Part shown: positions 39,900 to 51,258 of the stretch, in pieces
How the letters are laid out: each line of letters begins with the position of its first letter
Numbering within the stretch: position 1 is the first letter of the stretch
Source of the DNA: Porphyra umbilicalis
Lineage: Eukaryota; Rhodophyta; Bangiophyceae; Bangiales; Bangiaceae
Reading direction: 5' to 3'
NCBI GenBank assembly: GCA_002049455.2
Contig: KV918908.1
Coordinates: 1-64,000 of the forward strand
DNA length: 64,000 nucleotides
The notes under the pieces: model-generated
The model's database searches: none
Seen by the model: the letters and a program-made list of their open reading frames with translations, nothing else
Told to the model about the DNA's origin: nothing
Translations under genes and position numbers: made by a program

Positions 39900-42064
39900 G
39901 GTCCTCGCTGCGGGCTCCACCACGGGGGGGGGGGGGGGCCTGTGGGGGGCCCGCCGGGCGTCGAGGGCGGCTGCGCCAAGGGGGCCCGCGAGGCGGGCCC
40001 GCTGCTCGACGAGGCGGGCTCCACCGACGGGGATAGTCGCCGCCGGCTTGAGGGTGATAGCGCCCGTCGTCGTCGACGCGTCGACGAACACGTCGGTCGT
40101 CAGGATCGGCGCGGTCAGCGTCAGGTCCGAGGCGGCGGGGATGAGGAGGGCAGGGCAGCCGGTGTGGTGCCGGAGGCCGGCCGCCTTGATTAAGCGGCCG
40201 GCCAACACCCCGGCCGGCAGGAGGGGGGCGGGAGTGATTGCGGGGAGGGGAGGGCCCGAAAGCGCGGGGCGGTGGGGGGGAGGCGCGTACATGGAGCCGT
40301 CCTCCCTGGGACCAGCGAAGCTCGTTGACCCGAGGCGGGAAGGGCGGCAGGGTGCAGCGCACCGTTCAGCAGGTGGGGGGGGGGGGGGGGGGGCGTCCGT
40401 GGTGCCGTGGTCACACGGCCCCGCACAGGTGCAAGGCGGAGAGGGCGGGGTGGCAGCGCGACCGTTGCGCTGCCGCTGCGCTCGGCGTCGTCGCGTGTCG
40501 TTGGCGCCCTTCACACGCGTCATGAGCGCGGTTACAGAGGGGGGGAGGGGTGGGCGCGGTGGGTGGAGGGGAGGGGTGGGCGGGATGGCAGCCGGAGCGC
40601 GCGCGCTGCACAGACGTCCCACCACACCGGCGCGATTGCGCACACAGAGGAGACGCGTCCCCGCCGCCCGCCCAATCCCACCTGCCGTCCGACGGCGGTT
40701 GAGCGAGTGTGGGGGGACTGCGTCAGCCTGGCCCGCCCCGCAGGAGACCTGGCTCCCAGAAACTGGTCACGGTTGAGAACCGACCAGCGCGCATGCGTCT
40801 CGTCGTCCCACGTGCAGCCCGTCCACAGAGGCGCCGTGCCCGCCCGATAAAATATGAACGAGCGGGTGGGACGAGCCGGAGAGACCCGCCACGGCAGCCT
40901 GACAACGCAGACCCGTTTACAGGCGGGAATCATACGCCCCTACGCCACACACGTTGGACGGCTGGGGGGTCGAGCGGCACGCGTCAGACTGACACGCCGG
41001 GCGCGGCACACGTCGGACGGCTGAGGGGCCGCGAGGCGGCCCCTGACGAGTCGCGGCGCTGAATGCCGTCACGCCTCCTGAGCCAGCGAGGGCGTTGGCG
41101 CGGCGGCCGTTCCAACGTCAAAAGGATGACCAGTTGGTCACGTGACCGGCTGGCCATCCGTTCTGAGGCGTCGCCGTGTCCACCCAATGCGCAGAGCGCT
41201 TCGCACCCCTCCAGTGGCCCACTCACGCACGATCTCATCCGATGACGCGACCCAGCTTCAACCGAGCATTGTGCAAGTGGCACCGAAACCGACAGTTTGT
41301 GGCGTCGACTAGTCACCGAAAGTGCAGCTTTTGAGAAAAGTGATGCCATCCAGGACGACAGATTGGTTCGATTCACTGGATCAGCCAATGACTGCACTTC
41401 CCTCCAAACTGGGCGGTTTCAAAACAGCTCCCGAGAGTGTCAACGGCAACGACATCTGACCTGTTGATATCTCGCGACGAGCCTTCCGCACAATGCGGAT
41501 CGTGCCAGTGGCGACGCCCGCTCTCCAGTTTCCCCGCCCAGCCGCTTACCGCTTCTTCTGTGGCCCGATCCAATCCGTTTACAATCGACAGGACTGCGCA
41601 CGAGGAGATCGGATTCTTCCCAGGGGCCTAGTTCCAATGAGGTGCCCGATTTATGTCGTGGCCGTGCCAGGTGTCGGCCCGTTCGTCCCTTTGAATGCCT
41701 CTTTCTTCGACGTTGTCATCGGTTTCGACGATTATTAGCGGCATATCTGGCGCTTGACGAGGACGTGGCAATCTCACCGCGACTGTTGGGCACACTTTCC
41801 GGACAACTTTTCGGTGGTTTCGTTTCATTAAGCGCTGATCGAGATCCCTTAGCGCTCCTTCGCTTTCATTCGGATTTGGACTACCAGAATGGGGCTACAC
41901 ATAACCCAGCAATGACGACCCCATTCAGACCGTCTCGTGGCTCGTTTCAGACAGCTCGATGCCCAACTACATCGCGTCTGGCCCCAAACAGGGCCCCCAG
42001 AATGGGCTCTCCATTCAGCATGCCACACGTTGCGCCTCTAGATTCCCCAATTGGAAGATGGGAT
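39900..42064. other. Right flank of the Harbinger element
   Basis: Promoter side of the Myb-like gene and right subterminal DNA. Contains G runs at about 39,922-39,936 and 40,376-40,392. AATGGGG/CCCCATT motifs at about 41,890, 41,918 and 42,000 match the left-end cluster. No additional gene supported. Confidence 0.45.
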
Positions 42065-42087
42065 CGACGTTGCAGGGTTTGCTCTCA

Positions 42088-43578
42088 GGCAGACTCCGTG
42101 GGCTCCTGTCTGTTGCGATCGTAATTGCGTGAACAAAATTAGTTAGGCATGGCCTTGGCCGTAGGAAAGCAAGCGTTTGTGCAACCGCGAGGGGGTAGCG
42201 AGTTCCCGTCCCTGGGGCGCCGGTTCAGATAGCGCGCCACTGGACCCCGGGCGCGCCACTGAACCCCCTCGCGACTCTCGCTTCAATCGTTGCCAGAGGT
42301 TGTATTTCAAAAAAAAAACGCACCCCGTCCATTCGACGTGTAGGTGGGCTGCAATTGACGGGGGGATCGCGATCGACAATTTCCACGGGAACCATCGACA
42401 GATCTCGCGATCGTCGTCTGGAATGCAGCCCAGTCCGGGGGAATTGGAAAAACTTGACGGATTTGTCGCACAATGCACCCATCGATGTGAACATACCGTC
42501 ATCCGTCCTACCACCGATGGCGCTGACAATCGTCCTGGGCCCCACCGTCGCCGACCCCACCGTCATCAAATCCACCGTCTTCTGCCCCAAAGCGGTTGTC
42601 CAGCCACGTAGGGCCAGACTGGGTTGGACAAGGGCGAGGGAGGCCATGCCACTGAAGGCGGCGGGAGTGACGCCTCGTACGGCCGGGAGAGCGACGACTC
42701 GGACGGTGGGAGGAGTGGCATGTCGGACAATGGAGGATGTAAATGGACGGACGGCGGGGACAGTGCCGACTTGGACGGCGAGGGGCTTGACGGCTCGGAC
42801 GGCGGGGGTCGTAGTGGGTCCGACACGGAAGCGAGTGAGGACCCGTCGGACAGTAACGATGAATGATCTTGATATACCCCGTGTCGTACCCTTCTTATTC
42901 TTTTTCTCAGAAAAGAAACTGATCATACTCCAGTCCCGTATGAAGTCTGGTGGTTGCCTGCTGGAGGATGCTCAGACTTCGTGTCGGATCGTGTCGCTGG
43001 AGGACGCGTGTGTGGAACTCGCAGTCACATCAAATATGTAATTGTACGCCCCCTCACGCGATCGACCAACTGAATTGGTGCTTAAATCGTGCGATCATGA
43101 GCCCTAGCTAGCAGCCCCTTTCTCGGTCAAAATGGCAGCGATCGGAAATGAAACGAGAACGCCTCGCCGTGGTCGCCGTGAGAATGCATTGCTGGCACGG
43201 GGGCTACAAAGTGCGCAAGGGTGCCCTTTGTAAAAGCGGATAGTGACTGTACAGTACATATGTACATGCGTTGCCATGACTCGCAACAGCGCCACGCCTT
43301 TTTTCTCAATCGCGACAAATTCAGGTTAGCCCCAGGTCATTTGACTGTAGTCCGCACTCCTATCGCAGTAACTACCTTTGCGATCGGACTTCAAAAGAGC
43401 AGGAGGACGACGACGCGGCAAGCGTCCCCCGTGCCGAAGACCCACGTGCCTTTCCTCCCTCTGCCCCCCCCTTGTACACTGGTGGTAGCCTGTCATTCGC
43501 ATCGTTTCCCCCTCTTTGGGCCAACCCCAGCTGCATTTTCTTGCGCATTGGCGCTGGGCTTTGCTTGAACCCACCGCC
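42088..43578. other. Intergenic region right of the Harbinger element
   Basis: Holds a short imperfect tandem (GCGCGCCACTG repeated near 42,230-42,265). It also has an 80-codon Ser/Asp/Gly-rich open frame at 42,624-42,866 that ends SDSNDE. That frame looks like an acidic protein tail but has no supported upstream exon. Confidence 0.35.
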
Positions 43579-44647
43579 ATGGTCAAGTCGAAAGCGCGCC
43601 GGGCGCCTCCCCCGACCCCCCCCGCTCGCCGGTCGAGCGCCATTGCCAAGGGCCGCCTCCCTCCCCCTACCCCCCCGGCAGCCACACCGGCGGCTAATAG
43701 TACGTGTGCATCGGCGGCTGCCGCTCCCGCTTCTGGCCCGTCTGCCCCGCCGGTTCTTGCCCGCGGTGCCCGTCGCCGCGCCGCCGCCCGAGCACGCACC
43801 GCCGCCACGCGTGCGTGGGCGACGAGCGGCTCCCGGGGGGCGGCACCGGCGCCCTCACCGACCAAGGCGGCCAAGCGGTGGGGGTTGGTGTTAAAGGGTC
43901 TCGGCGAGGCGCTGCCAGAGGTTGACCTGGACGCGGATGCCGACGGGCCGGCGCCGCGCAAGGGGGGGGTTGCGGCGGACCGGGCGCACGTGCCCAACTT
44001 GGGCCGTCCAAAGGCGCGGCGGCGGTTGGCCGTGGAGGAGGGGGTTGCCGTGCGGGGCGTGCTGGAACATCCGGCGTATGCGGCTGACCCATTGGCAGTA
44101 TGTTGCCGTCCTCGCGAGTATTCCTGTTTTGTTACGTGCTTGTCGGGTGAAGCACTGCTTGGTCCTTCCCGCACATTCAGCAGCCGAGATTTTTGCGTCG
44201 TCAGTATGTCTTCCGTCTGTAGCAGTGGGCGAAATGTTGTGGTCCGTATTTCTCACCTTTGACGTGGCTTTTGTCATTTTGCTGCCTCCCGCGGCTCTAC
44301 ACTGCGTTGCCTTTCCGCTGCCATGCTTGCTCTTGACTCTGCAGGCTCTCCGACTGCACCTGAGTAACACCGTGCCACAACCAGCTACTGTTCCTCCCCC
44401 GCCCACCCACAAGCCATCCAAACACAAGCAGGGCGTCGCTGCGTCCAGTCGGCGGGTGTCCAAAACTGCTCCCGCTGTGGCGTCCAAGCGCGGCGGCAAG
44501 GCGCCAGCTGCCACGAGCAAGGCCTCCGACGCGTTCAAGGAGGCCAAACGCGCTCGCCTGGCTTCTAAGGCCGCGGACGCTGCGGCAGCGGGAAAGAAGC
44601 GTCGCGCAATGGGACGGATTGGGGAGAAGCGCGCCAAGGAGCTCTGA
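43579..44647 (+). CDS. Basic Ala/Lys-rich protein, possibly SLX9/FAM207-like ribosome biogenesis factor
   Basis: Two exons, 43579-44097 and 44345-44647 (intron 247 bp, donor GTATGT, acceptor CTGCAG), 273 residues. The join gives GVLEHPAYAADPLA-ALRLHLSNTV, which fits the pattern near the C-terminus of SLX9/FAM207 proteins (aromatic, D/N-P-L/F-A, then A-L/I-R-x-H-L-x-N-T). SLX9 binds pre-ribosomes and helps 40S export. The N-terminal region is Pro/Ala/Arg-rich with LVLKGLGEALPEVDLDAD. The C-terminal 90 residues are Lys/Ala-rich and end in KKRRAMGRIGEKRAKEL, a likely nuclear/nucleolar signal. That tail is longer than in usual SLX9 proteins. The exon structure is well supported; the family name is tentative. 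Confidence 0.6.
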
Positions 44648-44870
44648 CCACAACAGGGGGCCGGCTAGGACCGAGTAACATGCGTTCTAGTGCTCGCGTT
44701 GCATACGGATTGGCTCAAGCGGGTACAGCCGAGGCCATAGCGCCTAGACGTGGCTGTACAGCAAAGGGTAGAGGAAGAGGCATACCGATAGCCGTAATGC
44801 GAGGGTTGGGAGACAATCAAGAAGAGTACAAACAAACAATGCAGAAAGACAAAGAGCGAACGGACAAAGC

Positions 44871-45489
44871 TCACTGCTCTGTCGCCGACGAAGGCGGCGG
44901 CAGCGGTTCACCCCCGCCCAAAAACCGACGCGTGTGGCCAATATACTGCTCCGCTCCCCGACCCTGCTCCTTGTGCATCTGAAACCGAAAAAACGCCAAG
45001 AACAAGCACATTGGCAGAAGCAAAACAGGTAGAACGTGGCGGGATACAGAAGAAAAATATCAACAAGGCCAAGAAATGCATGTCAGACACCGAAAGAGCT
45101 GCATCGACATACCCACGCATGCGTACATACAGCCGCAAGACGCAAAATTGCACTCGCACTGAAGAAGCTACGGCAAACCTGAGTTGCAACCCGCTCTGAC
45201 GGTCCCACATGCAGGTCGCCAAACCAACCCCCATCACACACTGCAAGGCACACCCTACCAATGCGGGAGCACGACAACACACCTGCTCATCAATAACGGT
45301 CCGATAGATACAGTACGGAACGGCCACACCCGCCACCCCGAAGATGCTCAGGTTCTTGAGCGACACCTCGAACACGTGCTCGCAGTTTTCCCGGAACGAC
45401 GCCCAGTTCTCAATATGCACGTTCTTCTTGGCGGCCATCGCGGTGCGCGTCGACGTGGCCGCCGCCACGGCAGCAGCACGGGAGGCCAT
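44871..45489 (-). CDS. Small single-pass membrane protein, probably complex I B15 (NDUFB4)-like
   Basis: Two exons, 45283-45489 and 44871-44978 (intron 304 bp, donor GTGTGT, acceptor TTTCAG), 104 residues. Sequence: an Ala/Arg/Ser-rich start (MASRAAAVAAATSTRTAMAA) like a mitochondrial presequence, then HIENWASFRENCEHVFEVSL, one transmembrane helix (IFGVAGVAVPYCIYRTVI), and a charged tail (DEQMHKEQGRGAEQYIGHTR). Size, single helix near the middle and the charged flank after it resemble the B15/NDUFB4 accessory subunit of mitochondrial NADH dehydrogenase. The match is by pattern only. The splice join is in phase and the start has a good context. It is convergent with the SLX9-like gene, with only 223 bp between the stops. 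Confidence 0.55.
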
Positions 45490-47120
45490 GGCGGACAAAA
45501 GGCAGGGAGCGGTCAATAGATAGGGGGAGGGGAGGGGCAGCTGGGGTCAGCAACGGTATCCTTGCGATGACCGGGGAGGGGAGTCCGTCACACGATGACG
45601 GTGTGGTGGGGGACCTCGTTTCCGCCCACCACGATGCTGTACTTGACATCAGCTGAGACAGACAAGGGCGTGCCGCTTGAATAATTCTGCGACACTTGGT
45701 CACGGAAAGTTGTTAGCGAAGCTTCTAGTAGGGATCCATTCGCGTTCTCAACGCTCAGGCAGCCACGTCGCATGAAATTGATGGCCCTGGTCTGTTTGAT
45801 GGTCACCCTCTAGGCCATGTGATTGGATGATCCCATCTGTACGCCCAATCACGCGTATCCACGTTTCAGCATTCGATGGCCTACGATCGCTCTGGTCCAG
45901 AAGGATTACACATGCGAGCGATTACAGCTTCCTCCAAAAGCGTTTACAGATGCCTTCCTGGAACCCCCACTGTACTCCGCACAAGAGCCCCGAAATGGTC
46001 AGCAGCGCGCATCTTTGCGGCCATATCAGCACCGCGTCTCCGCCCTCTTCCGTCGTCTCGCCATCTCGCCCCTCCGTCGGGCCTTTCACAGCACCCCTCC
46101 ATCGTCGTCACCGCACCACCGTGCTCTCTCTCGGACACGCTCGCCATATCCGCCCCTTTCTTTGCCCCCGCGCGCCGCATCCGCCCATTTCTTTCCCCCC
46201 CCCCCTTCCCCCCCTCCGCACACCATGCACGTTGCGCTGCACTCAGGTACGTTTTTTCTTCAATGTGTTCCTCGTCCTTCCCCGTCCCCCCCCCGAGCCC
46301 CAGCCGGGGTGTTTACTCTTCTGTTCTTCTTTTCTTGAGGCATCTGATCGCCTCTGCTGTCGACCTCCCCCTGCGTGTGGCGGCGCGCCGGGTGCTGCGC
46401 TTGTCTGCCTTGCTGACCATTTCTTTGTGCTGAGAATCATACAACAAAGATGAAGATACCAAATGGGGACCGACAATGGGGACGCTTTAACTGGAGAAGA
46501 CAAAGGGACACAAAAACAACTGGGAAAGAGGAAAGGGACCCAACGACGTCGTGGTCAGAAGAGTGAAGGAGCAGAACGAAAGGTCTCATTACAGTGCTGA
46601 AGCTCGGAACTCTATGGCAGCATCGAAAAGAGACGCTCCCCCGATGTACAACCAATATGCTGAATACTGCATCACATGATAAGTTAATTGCTCTGTCAGT
46701 CATCCTAACAATATTTGTAGAATGGGTGAAGCACTCGCTCGTGTGACGGGAAACACATTTGGCGCCTTAGGATAGAATCCTTATTGTTTGAGCAAACGTT
46801 ATTTTGGAGTTGGACACACCGTTCGACTCAGAGCGTGGAAAAACACTACCAGATCCCGCAGGTGCAATTCGGCTTCTGTACCTATCAAACTCATCCCGCA
46901 TGTTGGACCGCACCGGCCCCTATTGCCCCTCTGAGACGGTGTGTGAACACGAGATCTCTAACCTTTGCAGAGCCTTGCATCACGCTGGCAGCGTTCGAAC
47001 CCTGGGCACAGGCATCAGATCAGGTAAGTTTAGGCAACATCATATTTCTGAGCAGAAGTGGCTGTTTATTATATTTCGAGGCCGAGGTGTCTGACGCCGT
47101 CTCAGACCCCAATCTGACCG
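45490..47120. other. Intergenic region
   Basis: Includes a 72-codon minus frame (45,588-45,806) of unknown meaning and a C/T-rich, promoter-like stretch at 46,040-46,220. A short ATG frame at 46,225 is followed at once by a possible donor GTACGT. I could not find continuing exons. The DNA from 46,430 to 47,120 is AT-richer, without a gene. Confidence 0.35.
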
Positions 47121-48018
47121 TGATCATGGCCTAGTACGACTACAGGACACGGCGGAGGGGGGGGGCTGTTCTTCTATACCATACCGATGCAGAAAGGATA
47201 ACAACGAAAGAGGGGGGGGGGGGGAGGGGGGGACACAGGCGAGAGAAAAAGAAGAATGCATCGGCGAAAGGAGGAGGACATCGGCCCACGAAGAGAGAGG
47301 AAAGAATCCCAACTGGACGCAAGCCGGCCGTCAGGGAGGGTGGGGAGGGGGGGGGTGGGGGTGAAGCTGAGGGGGGAGCACAGCGGGGCAGGTGGGTGAA
47401 GGAGGCGGGGGGACCGCTGTGGGCAGCGAGAAACAGGTGGAGACAGCCCAGAAGACCAGCAGAAGGCAGGCCGGCAGGAGACGGGGGAGGGGAAGGTGGG
47501 GAGGGAGGGAAGGCGACGGGGAGGCGGCAGGGCGGGGGGGGGAGTGCACAGTACGAGGAAGGGGGTGGGGAGTGCACAGTACGAGGGGGGGAGGGGGGGT
47601 GCACAGTACGAGGGGGGGGGAGGGGAGTGCACCGTGCGGCAGGTCAGCGAAGGGGGCAGAGAGGGCCGTGTGGGGAACATGCTGGGTGTCGTTTCAAGTC
47701 AGGCCGTCACTCGCACAAGTGAGGTAATACCAGCCTTGGCTGCTGAGATTCAAAAGCCAAGGCTCAAAAGCCAACCCCCCCCCCCGTGCATGCGTGCAGG
47801 TGCGCGTTCCGCAGCCCTTTACAGACAGAGTGCTGACAGAAGCGGCGCAGCGTGAGGGACTGCTATCCGTGCATCATGAGGAGTTCAACTCCCTGTACTG
47901 CCGGTGAGATGAGCGCCCATCTAGACGCTTTGCTGTTTTCCTTTCGACGTTCTCATAGCGACATCTCCGTTCATGTGCGTGTTCGTGGGCGAGAGGATTT
48001 CGCCCTTCTGGCCCCGTT

Positions 48019-48720
48019 CCCCTACGGCTGCCCGCCGCCCCACGGCTGCCCGCCGCCCCACGGCTGCCCGCCGCCCCACGGCTGCCCGCCGCCCCACGGC
48101 TGCCCGCCGCCCCACGGCTGCCCGCCGCCGGCCACCCCGCGGCCGCCCCGCGGCCGCCCGCCGCCCCGCTGCTGCCGGCCGCCCCACGGCTGCCCGCCGC
48201 CCCGCGGCTGCCCGCCGCTCCGCCGCTCCCCGCCCACCTGCCGCTGCCCGCCGCCCCGCCGCTGGCTGCCGCCCCTCGGCTGCCGGCCGCCCCTTGGCTG
48301 CCCGCGGCCGGCCGCCCCGCCGCTGGCTGCCGCCCCGCCGCTGCCCGCCGCCCCGCCGCTGGCTGCGGCCCCGCCGCTGCGCGCCGCCGGCCGCGCCGCC
48401 GCTCCCCTCCCCCCCGCCGCTGCCCGCCGCCCCGCCGCTGCCCACCGCCGGCCGCGCCGCCGCTCCCCTTCCCCCCGCCGCTGGCTGCCGCCCCGCGGCT
48501 GGCCGCCGCCCCGCTGCTCCCCTCCCCCCCGCCGCTCCCCGCCTACCTGCTGCTGCTCGCCGCCCCGCCGCTGCCCGCCGCCCCGCGGCTGCCCGCGGCC
48601 GGCCGCCCCGCCGCTGGCTGCCGCCCCGCGGCTGCCCGCCGCCCCGCTGCTCCCCTCCCCCCCGCCGCTGGCCGCCGCCCCGCCGCTTCCCGCCGCCCCG
48701 CCGCTCCCCGCCTTCCCACC
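48019..48720. repeat. GC-rich minisatellite inside the fold-back element
   Basis: Six direct copies of CACGGCTGCCCGCCGCCC at 48,019-48,130, followed by degenerate CGCCGCTGCCCGCCGCCC-type units to about 48,720. Long Ala/Arg/Gly frames on both strands are compositional. Confidence 0.8.
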
Positions 48721-50049
48721 GCTCCCCGCCCCCTCGCTGCCCTCGCGGGCGGCCGGCGGTGGCCGGAGGCGGCACCTCTTTTGGGGGGTGGCCGGCGACG
48801 GTGGCGACCGGCGGCCGCTGCTGGCGGGAGGAGCGGCCGGAGGGGAGGGAAATCGGGCACAGCGGTTGGCGTCAGGGTGGGCTGTCGCCCAGGGGGCTGA
48901 ACGGCCTCGGTGCCTGGGGCCGGCCATTGCTGGGGTGGGCGGGCGGTCGGTGAGGGAGGCGGCTGGTGGCCGGCGGCGGTGGGGGTGGTCAGTGGAGGGG
49001 GTGGCCGGCGGCGGGGGTGGCCGGCGGCGGGGGTCATCGGCGGTGGGGTCGATTGGATGCATGTCTGGGGGACACATAGCGACTTCCAGGGATAACACAG
49101 AGTTGTCTGGCTGCGTGCTACCTCTATGGGCGACTCGTAGGCACGAAACTGGGGTTCTGACTTGTATGGAGGCACACTACGCTCAGTGGGCATTCTACGA
49201 CCGTGCTGGTGTGGGTTTTTAGGGTCCGTTAAGAGTACATGATGTAGCAAAGCCAACGCACACAGAAAGTTGGCCAGCAGATAGGCCGGGCACCGTGGGG
49301 AGGTAGCGGCATGTCGGGTCCCTGTGAAGTTGAAGGGGCGAAAATCGTAGGAAGGAAGCGTCTGTACGCTTAGCCACTCGCTTTTTCGTTCCCAGGACCC
49401 TTCAAAGCACCACGTACAAGTCTCTTTAGAAAAATGGTGTTTTGGTCAAGTTCCGCCCGGACATGTCGTTCGCTCCTCCCTCTTGCACCGGACGGAAGCA
49501 TGTAACATGGCGATGACCAGACTATACGGACCCCGACCAAAGCTGCACAAAATAGGTACAGGGTACTGTAGGAGATGTGCTGTGCTGTTTTTTTCGCAAG
49601 AAAACATGCAGAACTGCTGTAGGCAGCAAGAGAAGCGCAGAGCGCATCCCACTGGATTAAACAGTGTCAGAGAAAACACGTCATCCACTGGACTGAGCAG
49701 TGTCTGTGCCGATCTGCCGACTCGACGGTATCTGAAACACTGTCAGAGGGTGGCCATGCACACTGCGGGGTGGTATGATTATATCTCTACCCTCGACTGC
49801 TGTTTTCCTCCACTGCCGCTGCCTCCCCCCACTGCCGCTGCTTTCTCCCAGTGCATCAGCCTCCCTCCACCGCCGCTGCCTCCCTCCACCGCCGCTGCCT
49901 CCCCACATCGCTGCTGCGCTCCCCCATCCCCGTTGCGTCCCCCGATTCCTGCGGCCTTCCCCCTTTCCTACTGCTTCCCCTCTTCGCTGCTGCCCTTCGT
50001 CACAGTTTCTGGCCCTCCCTACCAGGGCTCCGACCCCCACAACTGATAC

Positions 50050-50235
50050 CCATTCCTCCCACTAGTGCTGCCCCCCCCTTCACTGGTGCTACGCCCCCTC
50101 CATCCGTGCTACCCCCCTCCTACCCGAGCTGCCCCCCCCCCCCCACTGGTACTGCCCACCCCGACCGGTGCTGCCCCCCTCCCACCCGAGCTGCCCCCCC
50201 CCCACTGGTACTGCCCACCCCCACCGGTCGGCGCA
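50050..50235. repeat. Short degenerate tandem repeats, GGTGCTGCCCCC type
   Basis: ACTGGTACTGCCCACCCC and CCCACCCGAGCTGCCCCCCC units alternate over about 180 bp within the fold-back element. Confidence 0.6.
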
Positions 50236-51258
50236 GCCACAGCGGCGACCGTAGTCACGGAATGGTGTGGCAAGGACACCTGGGTCAGGAACGGGAGGGA
50301 GGCGGCAGCCCCCATCAGCGGCGGTGGTCGCCCACCCCTGGAAGGAACGACGAGCAACGACAGCAGCGCCCGGCGGCGGTGGTGGTGGCTCTCGCATATG
50401 CGGGGCGGCGAGCGGCGGCGGTCGTGCATGGCCGTCATGCATGGCGCGGCAGCGTCGATGGCCCATCCCTGTCAAATGCCCAGCCCAACGGAATCAACGG
50501 CTGCGTATCGAGTAAAATGATATTGGCCCCGTTTCAAAGTAGCGAAATCTCAGGTGATAGTAAGTCTCCAGGAAATACAGTACAGGATTTATTATCCATT
50601 CGCATCCCCCATTCCACCCTCCCAAACGCCAACCCTCCTTGGCGGCAAATCGCCGCTGAGCCAAGGCTGGCTTTATCTCGCCTCACTCGCAGGGCGGGCA
50701 ATCTTGAATCCATGCGGATCGGATCCAGCTGGCCAATGGTGGGAAAGCACGTCACTTCTGTCGCATCCAATCTACGCAGCTATTGGCTCCTACGTCTCGA
50801 AGCAGCTTGATCGGATCCCGACGAGAAGCGCGCCCAAACCGGTCTTTCGCCGATGCCTCAGTCAGATGCCGCCCACCCTCTTCATGACACATGCTGCGGT
50901 GCAGACTCCCAGATCCCTTGCTACTCGTTCCCCCCCGCGCCCCCTCCGCCCTCTTCGGCCACCTGCCCTCCAGTGCACTCCCCTCCCGCCCCCCCCCCCC
51001 CCCCCACCCCCGCCCCCCCCGCCCCCCCCTCCCCCCCCCCCCGACGGCCGGCCTGCGTCCATCCGGGCTTCTTCTCTGTGCTTGTCGGCCGATGTCCTCC
51101 CTGCGCCGATGCTATTTTCTTCTTCTCTCTCGTCTGCGTCCCTCCCTTTCCCCCCCTCCCCCCCCCCTTTTGTTATCCTTTCTGCATCCGTATGCTCTAG
51201 AAGTACAGCCCCGCCCCTCCGCCGTGTCCCGCAGTCGTACTGTACCAGGCCATGATCA

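Larger units (their letters stand above)
28169..42084. mobile_element. 13.9-kb PIF/Harbinger element carrying a histone H3 gene
   Basis: Perfect 20-bp terminal inverted repeats GAGCAAACCCTGCAACGTCG at 28169-28188 and, inverted, at 42065-42084. A 3-bp direct duplication TCA lies outside each end (28166-28168 and 42085-42087). PIF/Harbinger elements make 3-bp duplications, usually TWA, so TCA is a slight variant. Inside are a DDE transposase (+), a Myb/SANT partner (-) and, between their 3' ends, an H3 gene (+), a CCG array, a 120-bp array and a 270-bp array. Both genes needed for movement have open frames, so the element could be recent or active. Confidence 0.85.
47121..51258. mobile_element. 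4.1-kb fold-back element with long inverted repeats
   Basis: The DNA at 47,121-47,670 is repeated in inverted orientation at about 50,885-51,258. Outermost shared sequence is TGATCATGGCCT, followed by TACGACT, GGGACACGGCGGAGGGG, the complement of TTGTTATCCTTTCTGCATC, and CGGCCGATGTCCTCC with scattered differences and poly-C runs. The palindromic TGATCA at both outer edges could be a 6-bp target duplication. The 3.2-kb interior is C/G-rich repeats with no transposase. Confidence 0.65.

Noticed and set aside
42624-42866. 80-codon acidic Ser/Asp/Gly-rich frame
   Set aside because: Could be the tail of a broken gene, but nothing upstream supports it; mentioned only under the intergenic entry.
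45588-45806. 72-codon minus-strand frame near the B15-like gene
   Set aside because: No family resemblance and no plausible partner exon.
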